In this document: in pieces, positions 15,337-23,934 of the stretch
Numbering within the stretch: position 1 is the stretch's first letter
Layout: each line of letters starts with the position of its first letter
Assembly: GCA_942492835.1 (NCBI GenBank)
Contig: OW818645.1
Span: 2,976,001-3,040,000, forward strand
Reading direction: 5' to 3'
Length of the DNA: 64,000 nt
Source: GWB2-37-7 sp942492835
GTDB taxonomy: Bacteria; Bacillota; Clostridia; Lutisporales; Lutisporaceae
The notes under the pieces: generated by a model
What the model was told of the DNA's origin: nothing
The model's input: the letters and a program-made list of their open reading frames with translations, nothing else
Database searches by the model: none
Position numbers and translations under genes: made by a program

Positions 15337-17873
15337 TAAAGGTAAAGAATAAAAAAGCAATTCGTAATCTGGCAGATAAAAGCTTTAAATCAAATAAAAC
15401 TCGTAATTATATAGCTATCATAGCAATTGCTCTAACAACTATTTTATTTACTACGTTATTCACAATGGGCATCAGTACTGTGGAAAATATACAGCAAGCG
15501 ACTATGCGACAGGCGGGTGGAGATGGTCATGCTATGCTCAAATATATTACAGATGAGGAATTTGAAAATGTCAAAACACATCCTCTAATTAACGAGATCG
15601 CCTATAATCGTATGTTATCTGATGGCATTGAGAATAAGGAATTTTTAAAGCGTCATGCAGAATTTTGGTATAATGATGATATTGGATTAAAGTTAGGCTT
15701 TTGTGAACCTACAAGCGGACATAAGCCTGTTCTTGAAAATGAGGTCATTGCCGACACAAAGACACTACAGCTTTTAGATGTCCCATTGGAAGTTGGAGCA
15801 CCTTTGACACTTACATTGAACATTCGTGGTGAAATGGTGCAACGCGATTTTATATTGGCAGGTTGGTGGCAAAGCGACCCAGTTTTCAATGTAGGGCAGA
15901 TTTTTGCATCTCGTGCTTATGTGGACTCTCATTTGGAGGAGCTGCAAAATACCTTTAAAGAGGACAACTCTCTTACTGGAGCTATCAATGCATATATAAT
16001 GTTCAAAAACAGTATGGATTTGGAGGGTAAGCTGGCAACTGTCATTACAGACAGTGGGTATTCTCTTGATGAAAAAGCTCCAAATTATATGGAACATAAT
16101 GCGAGCTGGGCTTATCTCTCTACAAACTTTGGGATGGACGCAGGTACACTAATTGCCTTGATGTCAGGCTTATTGTTAATAATACTGACAGGGTACCTTA
16201 TCATCTATAATATTTTTCAAATCTCTGTAATTCGAGATATTCGTTTTTATGGTTTGTTGAAAACAATTGGTACTACAGGTAAACAGATACGTCGTATTAT
16301 CCGTAGGCAAGCTTTGACACTCTCTGTGTTAGGAATTCCAATCGGGCTGATAGGTGGCTTTTTCATCGGTAAGTCACTTGTACCCCTTCTAGTTAATAAT
16401 ACATCATATGCAGGTACAACAGTAACGGTATCACCAGATCTATGGATATTTATTGGTTCTGCGTTATTCTCATTTATTACTGTGCTTATCAGCACTTTAA
16501 AACCGGGCAAGATTGCATCAGTAGTTTCTCCTGTGGAAGCAGTTAGGTATGCAGAAGGAAATGTTAAGCAAAAGGGAAAGCTGAAAGTATCTACAAATGG
16601 AGCAAAGATGCCTCGTATGGCATTGGCTAATTTAGGACGTAACAAGAAACGTACTGTCCTTGTGATTGTTAGTCTTTCGCTGAGTCTTGTGTTACTGAAC
16701 ACAGTGTTCACTCTTTCACATGGTATTGATATGGATAAATATCTTTCCAAGTTCAATGATACTGACTTTTTGATTGCTCATGCAGATTATTTTCAAAATG
16801 TTTTTATTGGTCCCAAAAACCAAGTAACAGAGAGCTTTATCGAAGCAGTTGAGGCGCAGCCAGGCTTTGAAACAGGCGGTCGTTTATACGGAGGCAGAGC
16901 TGAGATGTTTGCTTGCGAAGATGAAAAAAATATATCGCAGGAATACAACAGAAATGCCTATGGAGATATTTTCGCTGCTGTATATGGTCTTGAGGATTTA
17001 CCTATGGATAGATTGCTACTGATTGATGGCAAGCTTGATTTAGAAAAGCTGTATTCTGGTAATTATATTCTCGAGGGCGTTTCCTTAGATGACAATAGTG
17101 TACCAGAGCTTGCGGGAATACACTATGCTGTTGGTGATACTGTTACACTTCATAATTTCAAAGGAACCTCTGAGGAATTAAAAGATAGAGAGTATACCAC
17201 ACAGAAGTTCACAGTAATTGGTCATGTTGCTATTAAAACCTACTCAAACTCTGATAGATGTAGTTGGAATTACACTTTTTATCTGCCTACAAAAGTGTAC
17301 AAAACAATGGTGGCACAGCCTGCAATAATGAGCTATGCTTTTAATGCTTCTGAAAATTATGAAGCCCAGATGGAGAGCTTTTTACAAAGCTACACCGATT
17401 CGGTTGAACCTATGATGAACTATACCTCAAAGAGTGCTTCTATGGGCGATTTTTCTGGTATGCAGAATACGGTTATTATGATAGGTGGCGCACTAAGCTT
17501 TATCATTGGACTGATTGGTATTCTAAATTTTATAAATGCTATTCTTACTAGTATTTTAACTCGTCGTAAAGAATTTGCTATGCTGCAAAGCATTGGAATG
17601 ACACGAAAGCAGTTACGCAGTATGCTGATGTTTGAAGGGGTATATTATGCAATTGGTACTTGCCTGCTTTCGCTCACTTTTGGAACATTATTCTCGTTGC
17701 TAATTGTTAAATCATTCTGTGGATTGTTATGGTTTTTTACTTATAATTTTATCCTGTGGCCGCTTTTAATTGTAGTACCTTTCTTGCTTATACTTGGAGT
17801 TGTTATTCCTGTAATTTGCTATTCGGCTGCTGATAAGCAAAGTATTGTTGAAAGGTTGAGAGAAGCAGAATAG
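15333..17873 (+). CDS. ABC transporter permease, two FtsX domains
   Basis: An 846-residue permease. The first hydrophobic segment lies at about residues 25-50, followed by an extracytoplasmic domain of ~210 residues. Three transmembrane helices span about 265-400. A second TM + extracytoplasmic + three-TM FtsX unit spans about 440-840. Conserved FtsX loops are visible as RFYGLLKTIGTTGKQIRRII and EFAMLQSIGMTRKQLRSML. The length is greater than BceB (~650) and fits the MacB-like duplicated FtsX class in Firmicutes. It is coupled by overlap to the ATPase. No terminator is obvious in the 249 bp after it. Confidence 0.9.
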   Translation: MIKVKNKKAIRNLADKSFKSNKTRNYIAIIAIALTTILFTTLFTMGISTVENIQQATMRQAGGDGHAMLKYITDEEFENVKTHPLINEIAYNRMLSDGIENKEFLKRHAEFWYNDDIGLKLGFCEPTSGHKPVLENEVIADTKTLQLLDVPLEVGAPLTLTLNIRGEMVQRDFILAGWWQSDPVFNVGQIFASRAYVDSHLEELQNTFKEDNSLTGAINAYIMFKNSMDLEGKLATVITDSGYSLDEKAPNYMEHNASWAYLSTNFGMDAGTLIALMSGLLLIILTGYLIIYNIFQISVIRDIRFYGLLKTIGTTGKQIRRIIRRQALTLSVLGIPIGLIGGFFIGKSLVPLLVNNTSYAGTTVTVSPDLWIFIGSALFSFITVLISTLKPGKIASVVSPVEAVRYAEGNVKQKGKLKVSTNGAKMPRMALANLGRNKKRTVLVIVSLSLSLVLLNTVFTLSHGIDMDKYLSKFNDTDFLIAHADYFQNVFIGPKNQVTESFIEAVEAQPGFETGGRLYGGRAEMFACEDEKNISQEYNRNAYGDIFAAVYGLEDLPMDRLLLIDGKLDLEKLYSGNYILEGVSLDDNSVPELAGIHYAVGDTVTLHNFKGTSEELKDREYTTQKFTVIGHVAIKTYSNSDRCSWNYTFYLPTKVYKTMVAQPAIMSYAFNASENYEAQMESFLQSYTDSVEPMMNYTSKSASMGDFSGMQNTVIMIGGALSFIIGLIGILNFINAILTSILTRRKEFAMLQSIGMTRKQLRSMLMFEGVYYAIGTCLLSLTFGTLFSLLIVKSFCGLLWFFTYNFILWPLLIVVPFLLILGVVIPVICYSAADKQSIVERLREAE

Positions 17874-18087
17874 TTTCGAAAAATGAACAAACAGCATGTA
17901 AGTATTAAAATAAGTGCCATGGAAACCATAAATATACAGTAATAATAATTATATGGTTAGTCTGAAGTATTACTAATATTTGCGAGAAACGTAGGCTTTG
18001 TTTAATAAGTAGCAACAGTTGATGTTAACTAAGATATAATGCTATTTGTTGCACTAGAATCTTATAGCTTTATATTATATAATAAGA

Positions 18088-18105
18088 TTGTTAAACAATT
18101 AACAA
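18088..18105. promoter_or_regulatory. Rex-type operator upstream of the amino-acid permease
   Basis: TTGTTAAACAATTAACAA matches the clostridial Rex consensus TTGTTAA-N4-TTAACAA at every specified base. It ends 5 bp before the AAGGAGG of the permease gene. Rex is an NADH-responsive repressor; no rex gene is in the window. Confidence 0.6.
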
Positions 18106-18122
18106 TTAAGGAGGATATAATT

Positions 18123-19427
18123 ATGTCAAAAGAAAAGTTAAAAAAATCTGTAACATTCGTCGAAGCAATTGCTATTGTCATAGGCATGATAATAGGCTCC
18201 GGAATATTCTTAAAGCCGGGAATAGTGTTAAACAATGCAGGCTCACCAATAATGGGCATCCTTGCTTGGGTTGTAGGCGGTATAGTCACTCTTGCCTCAG
18301 CTCTTACAGTTGCTGAAATTGCTTCGGCAATTCCCAAAAGCGGAGGACTTTATACGTACTTGGAGGAGCTTTATGGCGAAAAGTGGAGCTTTCTTCTCGG
18401 ATGGGTTCAAACAGTTATTTCTTATCCTGCATCTGCTGCTGCATTAGCAATTGCTTTCGCAACTTATTCAACTTACTTCATACCTATGGATGCTTTTCAG
18501 CAAAAGCTTATTGCTATCGCTGTCCTTGTATTTGTCATCATAATGAATATAATAGCAACTAAGTTCGGTGGAGTGATTCAGACAATATCAACAGTTGGTA
18601 AATTAATTCCAATAGCAGCAATCATTTTGTTAGGTCTTATAAATGGAACTGCTCATGACTTCCGCACAATAGCCACTACCGCTTCTGGAGCAGGCTTTGG
18701 TGCTGCAATACTGGGAACCTTGTGGGCATATGATGGCTGGATAGGGGTAACCAATATGGCTGGTGAGCTTAAAAACCCCGCAAAGGAATTACCACGGTCA
18801 ATCATACTCGGTGTTGTATCGGTTACATTTGTCTATATACTTGTAAATATAGCGATGCTCAATGTACTTCCTATGGAGCAGATTATAGGTTCTGAAAGAC
18901 CAGCCTCTGATGTAGCCACAAAGCTTTTAGGCAGCAGTGGTGCTACAATTATTACTGCAGGAATAATTATATCTGTATTCGGAGCAATGAATGGTTACCT
19001 AATGACAGGTGCAAGAGTACCTCTTGCTATGGGCGAACGCAAACAGCTTCCATTTTCAAAGTATTTAGAAAAGGTGCATCCTAAATTTGGAACCCCTGCA
19101 AACGCACTGCTTCTTGAGTGTGTGCTTGCAGTATTGTATATTTTTTCTGGAACTTTCAACACGCTAACTGATCTATTGGTTTTTGTACTTTGGATATTCT
19201 TCGTTATGGGGGTTTATGGAGTGTTCATACTAAGAAAAAAAGTACCATCAGACAACATTCCATACAAAGTGCCTTTATACCCTATTGTACCTATAATTGG
19301 TATTATAGGAGGAATATATATACTGTTCAGCACAATTGCTAGTGCTCCAGTAAATTCACTCATAGGGATAGGAATAACGCTTGCTGGACTACCTGTATAC
19401 TATTATCTTAAAAGCCGAAGGTCTTAA
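18123..19427 (+). CDS. APC-family amino-acid permease, SteT-like
   Basis: Cytoplasmic-membrane amino-acid transporter of 434 residues with about 12 hydrophobic helices. The first helix carries the substrate loop GMIIGSGIFLKPG typical of the LAT/SteT branch of APC transporters, followed by GGIVTLASALTVAEIASAIPKSGG and WAYDGWIGVTNMAGELKNP. The start is ATG 18123, 6 bp after AAGGAGG; upstream sequence contains a Rex-type operator, suggesting redox control of amino-acid exchange. The gene stands alone. A Ser/Thr exchanger is the nearest known function, but the substrate cannot be read from sequence. Confidence 0.88.
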   Translation: MSKEKLKKSVTFVEAIAIVIGMIIGSGIFLKPGIVLNNAGSPIMGILAWVVGGIVTLASALTVAEIASAIPKSGGLYTYLEELYGEKWSFLLGWVQTVISYPASAAALAIAFATYSTYFIPMDAFQQKLIAIAVLVFVIIMNIIATKFGGVIQTISTVGKLIPIAAIILLGLINGTAHDFRTIATTASGAGFGAAILGTLWAYDGWIGVTNMAGELKNPAKELPRSIILGVVSVTFVYILVNIAMLNVLPMEQIIGSERPASDVATKLLGSSGATIITAGIIISVFGAMNGYLMTGARVPLAMGERKQLPFSKYLEKVHPKFGTPANALLLECVLAVLYIFSGTFNTLTDLLVFVLWIFFVMGVYGVFILRKKVPSDNIPYKVPLYPIVPIIGIIGGIYILFSTIASAPVNSLIGIGITLAGLPVYYYLKSRRS

Positions 19428-19480
19428 TAGCAGGTAGTAAGGATTAAGCACATTAGTTGATCAGTTAATAAATTTTATTA

Positions 19481-19528
19481 ATCTCTCTGATAGTATAAGC
19501 ATAAACATACTATCAGAGAGATTTTTTT
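19481..19528 (+). terminator. hairpin terminator, also a mobile-element-like repeat
   Basis: A perfect 16-bp stem (19481-19496 with 19507-19522) is followed by T7. It can terminate the permease transcript. Its stem and loop are nearly the same as the hairpin at 49077-49122, and an ATGG directly follows in both places. Confidence 0.8.
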
Positions 19529-19582
19529 ATGGAAATATCATGTAAAGAAGTGTATAAGGATGAGATGACAAATTTGTTTTAA
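19529..19582 (+). other. short remnant reading frame after the hairpin
   Basis: MEISCKEVYKDEMTNLF, 17 codons, begins right after the T-tract, as does the RAYT-like remnant at 49123. About 60% of the first 36 bases agree between the two. I read it as the stump of the same element. The rest of the gap (19583-19729) shows only AT-rich sequence. Confidence 0.3.
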
Positions 19583-19729
19583 TACTAAAGGAATTAGGTA
19601 GATGTGTAGAGAAATTATTAGATTAATGTATGGAACTATTTGCTAATGCATTTAATATATCAAGATTGTCTAGTGAAATAGTAAATTATAAAAGTGTATT
19701 AATATTATTATAGAAAGAGGGCAACGATT

Positions 19730-22700
19730 ATGTCAGCATTTAGGATTTTGCATTTATCAGACATTCATATAGGGAAAACATATATTGACTCAAAAGAAAT
19801 AGCATATAAAATAATCAGTGATATAGAACATCATGGATTATGTTCTATAAAATGTGTACTTGTTACTGGTGACATTTTTGATGGAAAAGCAATTGTAGGA
19901 GAAATATTAATCAATGAAGCCGTAAACTTTTTTGAAATAATAATGAATCAAATCAATAGTGTTCAGATAGAGCATGAACTAAATAAAAGCGATTTTGTTT
20001 TTGTTCCTGGAAATCATGACATAATTAGAGTAGATGAACATGAAAAACGATGGAAAAAGTATAATGACTTTTTGATTGGGTTTTATGGCAGTATACCCGA
20101 TTTTTATAATAAGGGAAATTACTCAGTGGTAAAATCATATGATGATGCTCGAATTGTATTTGCTGGATTTAACTCTTGTCAGTTAGAAAAAAGGCCCGTA
20201 TTTGATGATAAATGTATAAAAAGTATTCAGAATATAGACAATCAAAAAATAACTAAACTAGGAATAGACAAAACTAGTTTAGTTAAACTGCTGCAAGATG
20301 AAATTACAAATGAATATAATGATTATGGCGAAATATCTATGTCGCAAATTACTGAGGTTAGTAGAAAAATTAAAAAATTTGATGGTTATACTGTGGTAGC
20401 TTTATTCCATCATCATTTTTACCTTTTCCCAGAGGTAGTTAAAGAATATGGAGATTCAAGCCTTGTAAGAAATTATGCAAATTTAACTCAACAGCTTAAA
20501 TATATGAATGTCAAAACTGTGCTTCATGGACATAAACATTTTGATTTAGAAAGGCCACTTATTACAGAAGATTACTATCAGACAACTGACAGTATAATTG
20601 ATATATTTGCTGGAGGTTCGGTAGGAACAAATAGGAAGGACAAACATACCTTTAATATTATAGACTTTTATGATGAGAAAGATGATATTAAATTTACTCA
20701 AAGTAAATTTGTTTATAATGGTGAATCTTTAGAGCCAATTATTAAGAAGCAAATACCTCCCAATAATAAATCTGATAGAATAATTAAACTAATAGAAATT
20801 TTAAAATTCAATAATTATGATGCATATTGTAAATATGAGGCAGCGGTTGAAAAAATATTTAAAACCTATAATACTTGTGTTGCAATTATAAATTGGACAA
20901 GTGAAGCTCTGACTGGTTTTGAAGATGTCTATAAATTTTTGGATGACGATTATAGAAATATCTTGTTCTTATTATATGCAATAAACTATCGAACACTTAG
21001 TTATAAAAATATGATGGAAGCAGATCCACAGAATTTTCAATCCTATTTTGCTATACTGAGAGAACTGTTTAACAATTGTTTAGGAAGTTCTGATATCGAT
21101 ATAGATATCGATGATTTTCATAAGCTTTTTCAAATCAAAAACTTAAAATTACTTAAGAAAAAGTGCGATGATTTGATAAAAGAAAGCACAAATAAGCATA
21201 CAAAACAATATATAGCGTTTAGTATGGTTGGTATATTCTTTACTGATATATATTTGGTTTTAACGGAATATGCAGATGACTTTTACAATGAAAGCATAAA
21301 GTATAAAGCAAACATAAAATTGGAGCAAAATAAATTTCATCAAGATGTTCCTGCTCCAAGAATAGAAATAAAATCTGATTCAGATAGAAGAACTGTCTAT
21401 TTAGAACTCTTATGTAATGAAGCTACGGCACACAAAATTGCAGTATTGTTTGTAAAAGAGTTTGACTTACTTATTAATAAATTTGAAGATTATTTTAAGA
21501 TTATTGGATTAAAATTATACTACTTACTACCAAAAATAGAAAAGAGTAATTCTAAAGTTATCCTTGATAATTATAATTTTGAGGCTTATATACCTACGTT
21601 GATACCACTTTTAACTGGTGATAATATATACCCTTCTAAAGAGATATTTGCTAGAGAACTAATTCAAAATTCTATTGATGCCATTGCGGTAAGAGAATCA
21701 AAAGATGAAGGTGATTTTTCTAAAACGATAAATGTTGAGATAGGAAAAGATGAGAATAACAGGTTTTACTTTAGAATAAAAGACTGTGGAACTGGCATGG
21801 ATAGATTCAAGATTGAGCGGTATTTCACAAGCATTGGAAGAAGTTTTTATTCGGGTGATGAATTTGACGAGTTAAAAATTGATTACAAACCAATAAGCAA
21901 CTTTGGAATAGGTTTTTTATCCTCCTTTATGGTATGCAAGGAAATTGATGTAAAAACAAAAAGCTATATTGAAGGAAGTGAAGGGTTAAAGCTCCATATA
22001 CCAAATTATGAGGGATGTTTTTTCATTGAACGTGAAGATAATATTAATGTTGGTACAGAAATAAAACTATACCTAAATGAAGAAGTAGAAGCTGTAAAAA
22101 TTGTTGATTATATTGAAAAAGTAATACAAGATGTAAAATATGATATTAGTATTTTATATAGCAGCGAAAAAGGTGAACAAACCAAAATAATACCCGCATA
22201 TAGTATTCGCAAAAGAAATAAGGTAAATAATTATAGTTTTTTTGTTCCATTTAAAGAAAATGGTGATGTAAAAAATATTAATTGGGAAAGTGAAATTAGT
22301 ACAAATAAATACATTAATGAATATGAATATGGTTTGCTTGTAACACAAAATAATATAGATGTATCACAAGATGTAGTACTAAATTCTGGCATATTAATCA
22401 AACAATCATCATTATCTAATATTTTTGAACTAAGATTAGAGAATTCATTCAGCTATATGTATGCAAACTTCCCATCAAATTGGATTCAAGTTGATGTATC
22501 AAGAGAAAAAGCAATAGCCTTTACTGATATAATTAAAAATTGTGATGATAAAAATCCAGAAAATACTGTTCAATATAAAATAGCAAAAAGTTTATATAAT
22601 CAGTTGATAAGCTGCTTCACTTATAGTAAGAAACATGAAGTTAATAATTTAGCAATATATGCACAGGAAACAATTGAGCTTGCTGGTTCACTTGCTGGAA

Positions 22701-23305
22701 AAGTAGCTTTTCAATTGCAGCAAGACCTCATAAATATGGAATATGTTACATTTGTTAAAATTACAGATGATACTATTGAATATTTTATAGATCACAAGAG
22801 TAAGAAGTATGAAGATACTTATTCTCTTGAAAGTGAAAATATTACTGATATGCTTAAGGAGTGGGGAAAAAGAAATCATATACTATTTCGTAGGTGTATA
22901 GAATCTTTAAATCAGTTTTTATTTAGAAAAGATAATGATGGATATGTAGAAGTAAATAAAAAATTATACGGAGGTGATTTAGTTCACCATTTTTTCGATT
23001 TGATACATAGATATAGTAGGGGTTTTAATACTAATAAAGAAATTAATGATCAATTATGGTGGATAACTCATAGATTAGATTTCAGCATTGAAAGTGAAAA
23101 AACTAATATTTTTGCATTAGTTACACTAATCACTGTATATAATTTTAACAATGGCTCTGAAATGAGTGAAAGCATAGTATTATCATCTATAATAACTTAT
23201 ATGGCTTTAACAAGAATGACAATCAGCGACATTGAAAAAGGCAATAACAAAATATGTGTTAAAATTTGCGATATTGAAAATTTAATAAAACAAAAAAATA
23301 ATTAA
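19730..23305 (+). CDS. metallophosphoesterase-Hsp90-like ATPase fusion
   Basis: A 1191-residue multidomain protein. Residues 1-~300 form a calcineurin-like phosphoesterase with the full metal set: D11-x-H13, D48 in GDIFD, N95-H96-D97, HHH at 227-229 and GHKH around 267-270. Residues ~330-600 are helical and unrecognised. Residues ~635-820 form a GHKL ATPase of the Hsp90 type: N-box E643 LIQN D650, D685-CGTG, YFTSIGRSFYSG and GIGFLSSFM at ~726-734. The rest resembles an Hsp90 middle region, then an unknown tail. No HtpG-like dimerisation end is visible. It is a single-gene unit with its own AGAAAGAGGG Shine-Dalgarno, in AT-rich DNA beside element remnants. I infer a defence or stress role; I know no named system with this layout. 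Confidence 0.85.
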   Translation: MSAFRILHLSDIHIGKTYIDSKEIAYKIISDIEHHGLCSIKCVLVTGDIFDGKAIVGEILINEAVNFFEIIMNQINSVQIEHELNKSDFVFVPGNHDIIRVDEHEKRWKKYNDFLIGFYGSIPDFYNKGNYSVVKSYDDARIVFAGFNSCQLEKRPVFDDKCIKSIQNIDNQKITKLGIDKTSLVKLLQDEITNEYNDYGEISMSQITEVSRKIKKFDGYTVVALFHHHFYLFPEVVKEYGDSSLVRNYANLTQQLKYMNVKTVLHGHKHFDLERPLITEDYYQTTDSIIDIFAGGSVGTNRKDKHTFNIIDFYDEKDDIKFTQSKFVYNGESLEPIIKKQIPPNNKSDRIIKLIEILKFNNYDAYCKYEAAVEKIFKTYNTCVAIINWTSEALTGFEDVYKFLDDDYRNILFLLYAINYRTLSYKNMMEADPQNFQSYFAILRELFNNCLGSSDIDIDIDDFHKLFQIKNLKLLKKKCDDLIKESTNKHTKQYIAFSMVGIFFTDIYLVLTEYADDFYNESIKYKANIKLEQNKFHQDVPAPRIEIKSDSDRRTVYLELLCNEATAHKIAVLFVKEFDLLINKFEDYFKIIGLKLYYLLPKIEKSNSKVILDNYNFEAYIPTLIPLLTGDNIYPSKEIFARELIQNSIDAIAVRESKDEGDFSKTINVEIGKDENNRFYFRIKDCGTGMDRFKIERYFTSIGRSFYSGDEFDELKIDYKPISNFGIGFLSSFMVCKEIDVKTKSYIEGSEGLKLHIPNYEGCFFIEREDNINVGTEIKLYLNEEVEAVKIVDYIEKVIQDVKYDISILYSSEKGEQTKIIPAYSIRKRNKVNNYSFFVPFKENGDVKNINWESEISTNKYINEYEYGLLVTQNNIDVSQDVVLNSGILIKQSSLSNIFELRLENSFSYMYANFPSNWIQVDVSREKAIAFTDIIKNCDDKNPENTVQYKIAKSLYNQLISCFTYSKKHEVNNLAIYAQETIELAGSLAGKVAFQLQQDLINMEYVTFVKITDDTIEYFIDHKSKKYEDTYSLESENITDMLKEWGKRNHILFRRCIESLNQFLFRKDNDGYVEVNKKLYGGDLVHHFFDLIHRYSRGFNTNKEINDQLWWITHRLDFSIESEKTNIFALVTLITVYNFNNGSEMSESIVLSSIITYMALTRMTISDIEKGNNKICVKICDIENLIKQKNN

Positions 23306-23346
23306 GTTCCTTATTTTGCATATACTACTTAAATCGGTAACTCAAT

Positions 23347-23396
23347 AGTAGAGCTAGGATAGTAAATATAATTACAATCCTAGCTTTACTGTATTT
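23347..23396 (+). terminator. intrinsic terminator after the fusion gene
   Basis: AGTAGAGCTAGGAT at 23347-23360 pairs with ATCCTAGCTTTACT at 23377-23390 (one G-U), followed by GTATTTT. Beyond it lies AT-rich leader with a TATAAT at 23483-23488 that may be the -10 of the next operon. Confidence 0.7.
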
Positions 23397-23564
23397 TAAG
23401 GTGATTTACAACACATTAAAGAACTTCAGCAATTTGCTAGAGTTTTTTATTTATTTTTATCATAATATTTGAAAGCTCATACTATAATAGTTAAGAATAA
23501 AAGATGGTCAATATTGCATAAATCTACTACTGCAATGAGAGCTTAACTTTTATTCGTTCAAGAA

Positions 23565-23582
23565 GAAACGTCTGCTATTTAT
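23565..23582 (+). repeat. left arm of an 18-bp perfect inverted repeat
   Basis: GAAACGTCTGCTATTTAT is the exact reverse complement of 23891-23908. It lies 22 bp before the peptide gene start. Confidence 0.9.
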
Positions 23583-23604
23583 CTAATAAACTAGGAGGGG
23601 AAAT

Positions 23605-23844
23605 ATGGGAATATCAAATTTAAGTGATAAGGAACTTGCTGAAATAATAGGAACCAAAGGTGGATTACAGGAATTTTTAAAGGATAAAAATAATCTTAGA
23701 AAATTTATGGGTATAAACCATATGACAAGAAGAAGGATAACAGATATTTTAAAATATGATAAAGGTTTGTCAAAAGCAGATATTCAGAGAGCCATAGATG
23801 AAGTGGCTGCAGTACATAGCACAGTTACAGATTTCTTTGGATAA
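23605..23844 (+). CDS. small peptide, candidate RiPP precursor
   Basis: A 79-residue Cys-free and Trp-free peptide, ATG after CTAGGAGGGG. The first ~65 residues are charged and helical (SDKELAEIIGTKGGLQEFL; SKADIQRAIDEV), like a leader, and the last ~14 (AAVHSTVTDFFG) are hydrophobic and could be a core. It lies directly before a radical SAM gene and between two perfect inverted repeats. Lack of Cys excludes sactipeptide-type thioether links; carbon-carbon, epimerised or tyrosine-type products remain possible. It could also be an unrelated small HTH-like protein. I do not recognise a family. Confidence 0.55.
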   Translation: MGISNLSDKELAEIIGTKGGLQEFLKDKNNLRKFMGINHMTRRRITDILKYDKGLSKADIQRAIDEVAAVHSTVTDFFG

Positions 23845-23890
23845 AGAATATAATTATTATCTAAAGGCCTAATATTAAATAAAAATGATT

Positions 23891-23908
23891 ATAAATAGCA
23901 GACGTTTC
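23891..23908 (-). repeat. right arm of an 18-bp perfect inverted repeat
   Basis: ATAAATAGCAGACGTTTC, the reverse complement of 23565-23582, sits between the peptide gene and the radical SAM gene, 27 bp before the latter's start. Confidence 0.9.
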
Positions 23909-23934
23909 AAAAAAATAAGGTGGTGGATTAAATA

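Noticed and set aside
19730..23305. Interpretation as plain HtpG chaperone
   Set aside because: The phosphoesterase domain, 1191-residue length and absence of the HtpG C-terminal dimer domain do not fit.
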